A DNA stretch of 5,009 nucleotides from contig JABMRO010000821.1 in assembly GCA_013202635.1 (NCBI GenBank), positions 1 through 5,009 on the forward strand, written 5' to 3'. Within the stretch, counting starts at the first letter, position 1. Each line of letters starts with the position of its first letter. Below the pieces are notes generated by a model. It saw only the letters and a program-made list of their open reading frames with translations. It did not search any database and was not told the origin of the DNA. Source of the stretch: Planctomycetota bacterium. Its GTDB lineage: Bacteria > Planctomycetota > Phycisphaerae > Sedimentisphaerales > Anaerobacaceae. Positions 1-4,786 of the stretch are shown one piece after another. The translations under genes were made by a program, and so were the position numbers.

Positions 1-287
1 ATAGGCGGTATCTTGTGCTTTTTAACTTGTGCGATATTTTGGTTTACTTCCCGGATCACAGAATCAAGTTCCATATTCTGAACATAACCAATCATCGCTC
101 CAAATTTCACACCTCTTCCATAACTATGTTCAATATTTAGGAAGCGAAGAATTCCATTTTTAACATAATCTTCATTCAGCACCCTGTTTTTCCTTAACGC
201 TTTTCCAAGACGTTTGCATTCAATATCATAGTCTCTGATTGCTGTATTCGGATCAGGGTCTAATTTGTTACATGGGGGCTTAAGCAT
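1..287 (-). CDS. Unrecognised protein, 5' part only (runs off the left edge)
   Basis: An open minus-strand frame of 95 codons begins at an ATG at 287-285 and is still open at base 1. The protein starts MLKPPCNKLDPDPN and continues through IRDYDIECKRLGKAL, GILRFLNIEHSYGRGV and MIGYVQNMELDSVI. It is soluble and charged, with no signal peptide or membrane segment, and I do not recognise the family. The amino-acid composition looks like genuine coding sequence. The start is doubtful: no Shine-Dalgarno precedes it, and a TAG lies six codons upstream in frame. The ATG falls on the edge of the transposase-like remnant at 281-370, so the original 5' end may have been replaced by that insertion and the gene may be broken. 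The strand matches the four genes to its right, but 126 bases separate it from the next one, so shared transcription is uncertain. Confidence 0.5.
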   Translation of the reverse strand, partial: MLKPPCNKLDPDPNTAIRDYDIECKRLGKALRKNRVLNEDYVKNGILRFLNIEHSYGRGVKFGAMIGYVQNMELDSVIREVNQNIAQVKKHKIPP

Positions 288-370
288 TGATGGTGATGCT
301 GGCTATGGCGGTAGGCCGGGTCAAAGAAAAACAGAAGGATAATCTGCGAAGCCTTGTGCAGGCAGCCTGA
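281..370 (+). pseudogene. Probable remnant of a transposase C-terminus
   Basis: On the plus strand, an in-frame stretch from a TAA (281-283) to a TGA (368-370) encodes 28 residues, ALMVMLAMAVGRVKEKQK followed by DNLRSLVQAA. An Ala/Met-rich helix, then a basic segment, then a terminal RSLV-type tail directly before the stop resembles the end of some DDE transposases. I recognise the style but cannot assign an IS family. Nothing upstream of 281 continues the frame, so only the tail would survive. It lies opposite to, and at the start of, the gene at 1-287, which fits an old insertion followed by deletion. No terminal inverted repeats or target duplication could be identified. A chance short open frame remains possible. 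Confidence 0.4.
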
Positions 371-413
371 GTGTTTGCTGTACTTCGATGGCCAAGGGTT
401 CCGAATCTCAAAA

Positions 414-1649
414 TCAATGCCAGATACTAAAGCCGTGCTTTGTCAATCCGCTACTTGTTATCTCTCGAAGGTCCTCTGGCCACAACATCTCACGGTGTCC
501 ATTTGAATCACGAAAGTTCATTCCGAGCGCGTAGCCGAACCCATATGTATTGTAGAGTGCTATAGCGCGCTGTTCCACTGGGCGGTTTGGACTATGGAGA
601 ATTGCATAGTAAAGCATCATTTTGGCTGCATTCCGACCTGCTTCGGCTGGCGTCATCTCCTGCCACTCGGAAGGCAATCCCTCACGGAAAATGGCCTCTC
701 CGAGCTTCTCCATATACCAAAATGTCAATTCGTATGCCGCGGACGCTAGAGCCTCTTTCGACCAGCGTAAGACTATTCTCCACTCATTTGGACCAACCTG
801 GTTCACATAGTGGTGTTCGTTAGGTGGCTTTCGCGTATCAGTCTTCAGTAACGTTTTGCCGTCTTGTTCAGTGAACGAGAAATCTCGCGGAAGCTTCCAG
901 TTGGCCGGAGTGATTCCCACCAAGAGGATGTTCTCCGGACAAACCGTCTTGAACTCCGACTTCTCCAGCTTGTTTTTCAATATGCTTACCAAAGCCCCAT
1001 TCCGAACGCGAGCTACGTGTTTTGCTATCTGCTTCTGAAGTCGAGTCGCACCGCAAGCGTATGACTTCACCTCGGCAAGGGCGTGAACAACTGCCTTCCG
1101 TGAGGAACCGGACTCAATCGAAACGATATGGATGTCTGCTGCTTTGCGGCGGTGTCTCGCCAGTCCCTCCGAGAACAGAACGGAGTCGCCTACATATGTG
1201 CGCGAGTGCGAGGGCAGCCGTCCAGACGCTTTAAGTTCTTCTGTCAACTGAACGAATGGGCCTACCGCCAACAATTCTGCTAATTGCCCTTGAAAACAAT
1301 TAACCGCGTGAGAGTAAATGAAGGTTATTGCTTTCGACACCTCCTGTTTAGTCAGCCTGAGGCCTTGCAATTCGGGAGGAATATCTCCCTCGCGTTCGTA
1401 GGGTCCATGCCGGAGAAAACGACGAAGCAGACTGGCCCGTTCATCTATGTTAGTGATCGCGTTGGCCACGGCATCTCTGAAGATTTCTAGCGGTTCGCTC
1501 CCTTCTCTGAAGACAGCTTTGGCTTCCAAAGCTATGGTGATAGATTTCAAGAGATCATTCGCGAGATCAGCACCGAACATCAGCGGAGACGCTGATGATG
1601 ACACCTGTGTCGCATATGGCTGGTTATTAGGCGTAGCGTCCTTACTCAT
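414..1649 (-). CDS. Large hypothetical protein with a PD-(D/E)xK nuclease-like core
   Basis: This 411-aa protein is predicted to be cytoplasmic, with no signal peptide or membrane span. Its centre carries a pattern typical of the PD-(D/E)xK restriction-endonuclease-like fold: an acidic residue in a strand (D172 in ADIHIV), then a second strand ending in E193-V-K195 (LAEVKSY), then a helix with Q206. The preceding helix around residues 118-130 (QGQLAELLAVG) could supply the first acidic residue. The N-terminal 100 residues look helical. The C-terminal third (about 290-411) is rich in aromatics (ELTFWYMEKL, YNTYGFGYALG) and is unlike anything I can name. DNA or RNA cleavage is therefore an inference from the fold pattern only. 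The ATG at 1649 has only a weak GGGT-type ribosome site. It lies 54 bases after the stop of the next gene upstream, in the same frame, and 21 bases after a 22-bp direct repeat. By eye it is more GC-rich than the two small genes upstream, which suggests a different origin. No methyltransferase partner is visible. Confidence 0.75.
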   Translation of the reverse strand: MSKDATPNNQPYATQVSSSASPLMFGADLANDLLKSITIALEAKAVFREGSEPLEIFRDAVANAITNIDERASLLRRFLRHGPYEREGDIPPELQGLRLTKQEVSKAITFIYSHAVNCFQGQLAELLAVGPFVQLTEELKASGRLPSHSRTYVGDSVLFSEGLARHRRKAADIHIVSIESGSSRKAVVHALAEVKSYACGATRLQKQIAKHVARVRNGALVSILKNKLEKSEFKTVCPENILLVGITPANWKLPRDFSFTEQDGKTLLKTDTRKPPNEHHYVNQVGPNEWRIVLRWSKEALASAAYELTFWYMEKLGEAIFREGLPSEWQEMTPAEAGRNAAKMMLYYAILHSPNRPVEQRAIALYNTYGFGYALGMNFRDSNGHREMLWPEDLREITSSGLTKHGFSIWH

Positions 1650-1670
1650 GATTACCCATTCATGTAAAGA

Positions 1671-1692
1671 TATTGGCCATCCGCCGTGGGTG
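1671..1692 (-). repeat. 22-bp direct repeat, copy 1 (upstream of the 411-aa gene)
   Basis: This is a perfect 22-bp match to 2157-2178. Read in the direction of the genes it contains CACCCACGGCGGATGGCC. Its 3' edge lies 21 bases before the ATG at 1649 and its 5' edge is 11 bases after the stop codon at 1704. The flanking bases differ between copies, so the match is bounded at exactly 22 bp. In this copy the plus strand can form a short stem, CCATCC with GGGTGG around a 5-base loop, with one G-T wobble. The function is unknown. It could be a recombination or insertion junction, or a shared 5'-leader element. Confidence 0.85.
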
Positions 1693-1703
1693 GTAACAGT
1701 TTT

Positions 1704-2141
1704 TCAACATTCAAATATATTTACAAGGTCAATATCTGTCCCCTGGTTACTTTTCAAAATAGCCTCAATAGCTTTCCTGTTCTTATTATCAATGATAAAC
1801 AGATATTTATGTTCAGCATCTATCTCCAGCAGTTTGTCAATATCATTTCTTATTTTAGAACGCTGCTGGCTTCCTAAAGTTTCTTTTTCTGACCGAGCGG
1901 TAGTTTTCACTTCCGCTGCGACAATCATTTTACCATTATCACTTATGCCAATAATGTCAATGCCCCCTCCATATTTTTCAGACACCTGCCAAGTCTTTGC
2001 TTCAGAATATTTTCCAGCAAGATGAATTTGAGCAGCTTTGACCGCCAGGCTGTGTATATGCCCATGAATATTACCAATCGCTGATTTTAATTTCTTAAAA
2101 TACTTGATTTCATCTTTTAGTAGCTCAACTATTTCTTTCAT
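1704..2141 (-). CDS. Small PD-(D/E)xK nuclease-superfamily protein
   Basis: This protein of about 145 aa is one of the clearer fold matches in the window. After a charged helical start comes an alpha helix (SLAVKAAQIHLAGKY), then strand GGGIDIIGIS with an Asp, then strand IVAAEVKTT carrying the E-x-K pair. A Q-Q pair and a helix follow (GSQQRSKIRNDIDKLLEID), then a strand LFIIDN. Asp, Glu-x-Lys and the following Gln helix are the metal-binding and catalytic layout of restriction-endonuclease-like nucleases. Many orphan proteins with an EVKTT strand followed by a Gln-containing helix share this plan. Specificity and biological role cannot be read from the sequence. I chose the ATG at 2141 because AAAGG lies 5 bases upstream. 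A GTG two codons earlier (2147) would overlap that ribosome site. The gene is bracketed by two identical 22-bp repeats and is fairly AT-rich. It could be a solitary restriction-type or defence nuclease, or a degenerate cassette gene. Confidence 0.7.
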   Translation of the reverse strand: MKEIVELLKDEIKYFKKLKSAIGNIHGHIHSLAVKAAQIHLAGKYSEAKTWQVSEKYGGGIDIIGISDNGKMIVAAEVKTTARSEKETLGSQQRSKIRNDIDKLLEIDAEHKYLFIIDNKNRKAIEAILKSNQGTDIDLVNIFEC

Positions 2142-2156
2142 TTCCACCTTTCATTT

Positions 2157-2178
2157 TATTGGCCATCCGCCGTGGGTG
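2157..2178 (-). repeat. 22-bp direct repeat, copy 2 (upstream of the small nuclease-like gene)
   Basis: This is identical over 22 bp to 1671-1692 and in the same orientation, offset by 486 bp. It sits between the stop of the 134-aa gene (2212) and the ATG at 2141, ending 15 bases before that ATG. Its place relative to the downstream start codon is close to that of copy 1, so it lies in the presumed 5' leader of both nuclease-like genes. The pair defines a 486-bp unit holding exactly one gene and one repeat copy. Confidence 0.85.
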
Positions 2179-2211
2179 TCGATGTTTCGTCAATTTGTCT
2201 CATTTGAATTA

Positions 2212-2616
2212 TCACACTAAAGTTGACCAATCTTTACAAAGCACCACCTCAAAATCATCGCGGCTCAACTTTTTTGCTTTTTCTATAATGTCTTTAATTC
2301 CCTTATCAAGTTCATTGTGAAACTGAATGTATCTATCGTGCGTTTTATTAAAAAGTTTGAGATCAGGCTTTTTCGGATTTCTCAAATGATGTTCGATGTG
2401 CCAAATAACATCCATGACGTTTTTATATTGTGCAATAATGTAATCGCCCCACTTTATAAGTGGCGTATCATCACTTTTGCCGGTCTCTCCATATTTGGCT
2501 AACTCATAACATTCTGACGTAATCCTGGCTAATGCACCGAAAGCTTCGTTCAATGATAACACGTGAGCGTGAATAATCTGATAAGACAATCTTTGTTCTC
2601 GATTAAGTTTATTCAA
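2212..2616 (-). CDS. Small helical protein of unknown function
   Basis: This 134-aa protein has no signal peptide or membrane segment. It appears all-helical and charged, with segments such as SLNEAFGALARITSECYELAKYG, a mid-helix KNVMDVIWHIEHHLRNP and a C-terminal EKAKKLSRDDFEVVLCKDW. I do not recognise the family. The His/Arg-rich HIEHHLRN stretch is the most distinctive feature but matches no motif I can name. The only usable start is a TTG at 2616 with no clear Shine-Dalgarno, and the next in-frame Met is near residue 68. The frame stays open upstream with no stop or better start back to about 2795, so a lost 5' end is possible. It lies 70 bases upstream of the small nuclease-like gene on the same strand and has similar AT-rich composition, so the two may be co-transcribed. 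A candidate promoter lies at 2655-2683. Confidence 0.55.
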   Translation of the reverse strand: MNKLNREQRLSYQIIHAHVLSLNEAFGALARITSECYELAKYGETGKSDDTPLIKWGDYIIAQYKNVMDVIWHIEHHLRNPKKPDLKLFNKTHDRYIQFHNELDKGIKDIIEKAKKLSRDDFEVVLCKDWSTLV

Positions 2617-2654
2617 GACATCTTTGTAGTAATTTTGGAAGAAGTAATGGCTTA

Positions 2655-2683
2655 TTTTTACCGCTATAGAAAGACCCTGGCAA
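2655..2683 (-). promoter_or_regulatory. Candidate sigma-70 promoter for the 134-aa gene
   Basis: On the minus strand TTGCCA (2683-2678) is separated by 17 bases from TAAAAA (2660-2655). The -35 matches five of six consensus bases and the -10 four of six. It lies just downstream of the terminator at 2750-2786 and would start transcription roughly 30 bases before the TTG at 2616. The prediction is by eye only, in AT-rich DNA. Confidence 0.35.
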
Positions 2684-4442
2684 GTAAAAAAATCAGGAAT
2701 TTGTTTGCAAGAAGTTTCAGAAACTGAGTATATTCTGCCGACAACAGAGAAAAAAAGAGGCCCCAGTCCAGGTAACCTGGAGCCTCCAAATCCAAATCAA
2801 ACGCCGAACTGAGAACCCCAGTACCGCGATAGGCATGGTAAGGGCCGGCTGCTTCATTAATAACGGCAGCAATTCCATGCTTGCCGCTGTCACCATCCAG
2901 GACCTGGATTTCATAACGATTCTGCAAATAGACGCCGCTGTTACCTCCCTTGTGGGGAACCATGAATTCAATGTGCAAACGAAAATCCCGATACTTCTTT
3001 TTCGTTACAATGTCCGCCGCTCCATACTTGCCTCCGGCAGCGGCAGGGTCATAGCTCATTAGTACCTTGCCCCGGTCAACGGGATCATCGAGAAGTTTCC
3101 ACTTGATAGGCAGAGAGGAACTGAACCGCGGCCCTTTCCAATAAGTCCATTTTTTATTCAAGAGCCTGCGAGTTCCATCAATCAGGACTTCGGCCCCTTG
3201 CGGCGGTGGTGCTCCAAGACCGACTTTCCCGGAAACACCGGTCTGGCTAATGGTATTACGCCATAACTGCAAAGGCCCGAGGTCCCAGCTACGTGCCGTA
3301 ACAATATCGATGTCACCATCATTATCAATGTCTCCTGTCTTGGCTTTGTAGGCGCTTTTTTTGGCGAGGGGCATTTTTTTCCAGGTGAGGCCTTTGCCTT
3401 TATTGATAAATATACATATCTCAGGAGACTTTTTTCTTATCAGAGTAGCCGCGACTATATCCATATCGCCATCCAAATCCACATCCTCACCGCGAAGAGT
3501 GTGACAGTAATCGATAATACCAACTTTGTGTTTTGTCCAGGCATCAGGGCCACCTTTGGGATTATCAGATTCATACCATGTGACAGCAAAACCGGTCTTT
3601 TCAGAATGGGAAAAAATTATATCAGCTTTACCATCATTATTCATATCTTTAACATCCGCCATGACGCTATGGTCCTGCCAGCCGCCGGTAATATCCTTAT
3701 ACCACATCGGGTCGATATCATATCGCTTCCATGTATCCTTACGAGGATGCTCGGGATTTTCCAGCCAAAATCCATTCATTACCGCATCGTAGTCACCGTC
3801 TCCATCTACATCACCAATCGTCATCCCTTCACGTTCAGCATTGTCGGCTTTCTTTTCAAGCCATGTATCGGGAGATAATTGAAAATAGACAGCAAATTTA
3901 TGCTTTGTCCTGACAACTACATCCGGCTTGCCGTCATGATCCATATCATGCACTTCGATATCTTTGACTTCGCTGCCAACTTCAACTGTAGTCAGCTTGC
4001 GCTCTTTCCAGTTCGAAGCAGCATTGCCGCCGGGATTCTGATACCAGAACACACTGGCCTCGTTGTCGCTGCCTTTGGCCGTGACTACATCGTTGTCACC
4101 ATCTGCGTCCAGATCGACAACAAGCACACCGTCACCGAATATATGACCGCTATCGACAATGCTGTATCGCCGCCATTCGGGATATTTATACCAGCCGATT
4201 TTTCCATCATTTTGTTTGCCCCTGTCACTCGACCAGGTATGAACGACGATATCATCGAAGCCGTCACCGTCGATATCGCCAATTGCGGTCCTACCGCCGA
4301 CATTTTTATCAATGACCACATGTTCGAAATCCATTCCATTGGCGGCGCCGCCAATGAAGAAAAGAAAGACGATTACCATTAGATTTAATGAAAGGATTCT
4401 GTGATGCGCTTTGACTTTTGAAATATTCATGTTTGTTGACAT
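2664..4442 (-). CDS. Exported seven-bladed FG-GAP/VCBS propeller with a truncated DUF1080 (3-keto-disaccharide hydrolase-type) domain
   Basis: The 592-residue frame begins with a signal peptide: basic n-region to R15, hydrophobic core about 16-31, likely cleavage near AANG at 36. Residues 40-400 hold seven DxDxDGxxD calcium-binding loops, starting at D56, D110, D166, D211, D266, D320 and D371. Spacing is 45-56 residues, as in an integrin-like seven-bladed beta-propeller, and each blade also has a W-Y/F-type edge (WYKYPEW, VFWYQNP, AVTWYES). Residues about 415-555 match DUF1080, a jelly-roll domain of glycan-active proteins, with the hallmark GNSGVYLQNRYEIQVLD at 500-516 and a degenerate FDLDLEAP at 548-555. 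The domain normally continues for roughly 50-60 residues more. Here the frame instead enters a hydrophobic tail unlike the family and passes through a terminator at 2750-2786, so the C-terminus is probably lost or replaced. The role, likely binding or cleaving extracellular saccharide, is inferred. AGGAGGTGA six bases before the ATG fixes the start. Confidence 0.85.
   Translation of the reverse strand: MSTNMNISKVKAHHRILSLNLMVIVFLFFIGGAANGMDFEHVVIDKNVGGRTAIGDIDGDGFDDIVVHTWSSDRGKQNDGKIGWYKYPEWRRYSIVDSGHIFGDGVLVVDLDADGDNDVVTAKGSDNEASVFWYQNPGGNAASNWKERKLTTVEVGSEVKDIEVHDMDHDGKPDVVVRTKHKFAVYFQLSPDTWLEKKADNAEREGMTIGDVDGDGDYDAVMNGFWLENPEHPRKDTWKRYDIDPMWYKDITGGWQDHSVMADVKDMNNDGKADIIFSHSEKTGFAVTWYESDNPKGGPDAWTKHKVGIIDYCHTLRGEDVDLDGDMDIVAATLIRKKSPEICIFINKGKGLTWKKMPLAKKSAYKAKTGDIDNDGDIDIVTARSWDLGPLQLWRNTISQTGVSGKVGLGAPPPQGAEVLIDGTRRLLNKKWTYWKGPRFSSSLPIKWKLLDDPVDRGKVLMSYDPAAAGGKYGAADIVTKKKYRDFRLHIEFMVPHKGGNSGVYLQNRYEIQVLDGDSGKHGIAAVINEAAGPYHAYRGTGVLSSAFDLDLEAPGYLDWGLFFSLLSAEYTQFLKLLANKFLIFLLARVFL
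2750..2786 (-). terminator. Rho-independent terminator inside the 3' end of the propeller-DUF1080 frame
   Basis: Read on the minus strand, GAGGC (2786-2782) pairs with GCCTC (2761-2757). Inside it, TCCAGG (2781-2776) pairs with CCTGGA (2772-2767) around a TTA loop, with an asymmetric CTGGG bulge on the 3' side. Seven Ts (2756-2750) follow directly. Stem plus T-tract is a textbook intrinsic terminator for minus-strand transcripts. It lies about 86 bases before the stop codon of the open frame at 2664, so most transcripts would end without an in-frame stop. This argues that the natural gene end lay upstream of it. Confidence 0.7.
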
Positions 4443-4445
4443 TGG

Positions 4446-4455
4446 TCACCTCCTA
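4446..4455 (-). promoter_or_regulatory. Strong ribosome binding site of the propeller-DUF1080 gene
   Basis: On the minus strand TAGGAGGTGA lies 3 bases before the ATG at 4442, with the AGGAGG core 6 bases away. This near-complete complement to the 16S rRNA 3' end decides the start over the second ATG four codons later. Confidence 0.8.
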
Positions 4456-4463
4456 CATGATCT

Positions 4464-4491
4464 ATTATGAAAGTAATAAAATTCTATCGAA
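4464..4491 (-). promoter_or_regulatory. Weak proximal promoter candidate for the propeller gene
   Basis: On the minus strand CATAAT (4469-4464) is a five-of-six -10 match, preceded at 16 bases by TTCGAT (4491-4486), a poor -35. It would give a very short leader ending in the strong ribosome site. Either this or the distal candidate at 4502-4530 could drive the gene; the sequence alone does not decide. Confidence 0.25.
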
Positions 4492-4501
4492 CACTCAGAA
4501 T

Positions 4502-4530
4502 AGTTTAACGAATAAGGCCCTTGTAATCAA
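4502..4530 (-). promoter_or_regulatory. Distal sigma-70-like promoter candidate for the propeller gene
   Basis: On the minus strand TTGATT (4530-4525), a 17-base spacer and TAAACT (4507-4502) give ideal spacing with four-of-six boxes. It would yield a leader of roughly 50 bases before the ATG at 4442. Confidence 0.3.
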
Positions 4531-4645
4531 ACATTTTGTTGCTTTGGGCTGCACTATAACCCAGATTTATTATGACCATTGTCGACTAACCTTTATCCAG
4601 GCTGGATTGTCTAGCTTGCTCACATTAGTTCACCCTGAAAAATCG

Positions 4646-4674
4646 TTGAAATTGAGATGGAATTATGGTACTAT
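4646..4674 (+). promoter_or_regulatory. Sigma-70 promoter with extended -10 for the exported protein at 4787
   Basis: TTGAAA (4646-4651) is followed after exactly 17 bases by TACTAT (4669-4674), and the -10 is preceded by TGG, giving the extended TGn motif at 4666-4668. This is the best promoter match in the window. Transcription would start near 4681 and leave a leader of about 105 bases before the ATG at 4787, long enough for regulation in the RNA. Confidence 0.55.
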
Positions 4675-4702
4675 GAAAATTAAGTTTTTTTTCTGGGTGT
4701 TT

Positions 4703-4728
4703 CGGTGATTTGTATATAAGAAATCCCG
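4703..4728 (+). promoter_or_regulatory. Leader hairpin 1
   Basis: CGG-T-GATTT (4703-4711) can pair with AAATC-CCG (4721-4728), giving eight base pairs with a single bulged T and a 9-base loop GTATATAAG. It lies inside the predicted 5' leader of the gene at 4787. No T-tract follows, so it is not an intrinsic terminator. It may affect RNA stability or be chance. Confidence 0.3.
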
Positions 4729-4748
4729 ATTATATGAACGTGATGTTA

Positions 4749-4767
4749 AGAATTTTTCAAAAATTCT
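4749..4767 (+). promoter_or_regulatory. Perfect inverted repeat just before the ribosome site
   Basis: AGAATTTTT (4749-4757) and AAAAATTCT (4759-4767) are exact inverted copies around a single C. It is a good candidate for a dimeric regulator site, or for an RNA hairpin (six pairs with a 7-base loop). It ends five bases before the Shine-Dalgarno at 4773, so either form could influence translation of the downstream gene. Confidence 0.4.
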
Positions 4768-4772
4768 CATCT

Positions 4773-4780
4773 AAGGAGGA
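4773..4780 (+). promoter_or_regulatory. Strong ribosome binding site of the gene at 4787
   Basis: AAGGAGGA ends six bases before the ATG at 4787, a near-perfect Shine-Dalgarno with good spacing that fixes the start codon. Confidence 0.85.
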
Positions 4781-4786
4781 AGTGCA

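Larger units (their letters stand above)
4443..4786. other. Divergent intergenic regulatory region
   Basis: These 344 bases lie between the two divergently transcribed exported-protein genes. They are AT-rich and contain promoter candidates on both strands, two inverted repeats in the plus-strand leader and both ribosome sites, listed separately. I see no convincing coding sequence in either strand. A plus-strand frame at 4418-4708 has no ribosome site and overlaps the promoters. Confidence 0.6.

Noticed and set aside
1447..2025. Plus-strand open frame of 192 codons
   Set aside because: It spans the opposite strand of both nuclease-like genes and their junction, has no ribosome site, and its translation is low-complexity, Ser/Leu/Ile-rich text typical of an antisense shadow.
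1671..2178. Integron gene-cassette (attC) interpretation of the repeats
   Set aside because: No GTTRRRY/RYYYAAC core pairs or long imperfect palindrome could be found at either junction, and the repeats are upstream of starts rather than part of a recognisable attC hairpin.
2156..2203. Minus-strand 15-codon mini-frame MRQIDETSTPTADGQ across repeat copy 2, a possible leader peptide
   Set aside because: No ribosome site, and copy 1 does not preserve the same start or frame, so it is best explained by chance.
2717..2971. Minus-strand 84-codon frame inside the DUF1080 region
   Set aside because: Out-of-frame shadow of the DUF1080 coding sequence. The GNSGVYLQNRYEIQVLD match shows which frame is real.
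3501..4382. Plus-strand frames opposite the propeller repeats
   Set aside because: They are antisense to the repeated Asp codons (GAT/GAC read as ATC/GTC), so Ile/Val-rich repeats arise automatically. No ribosome sites.
4436..4468. Perfect TTGACA -35 (4436-4441) with TATTAT (4463-4468) on the plus strand
   Set aside because: The spacing is 21 bases, too long for a sigma-70 promoter, and the TTGACA overlaps the opposite gene's first codons.
4418..4708. Plus-strand open frame of 96 codons in the divergent region
   Set aside because: It overlaps the start and ribosome site of the propeller gene and all promoter candidates, and has no Shine-Dalgarno of its own.
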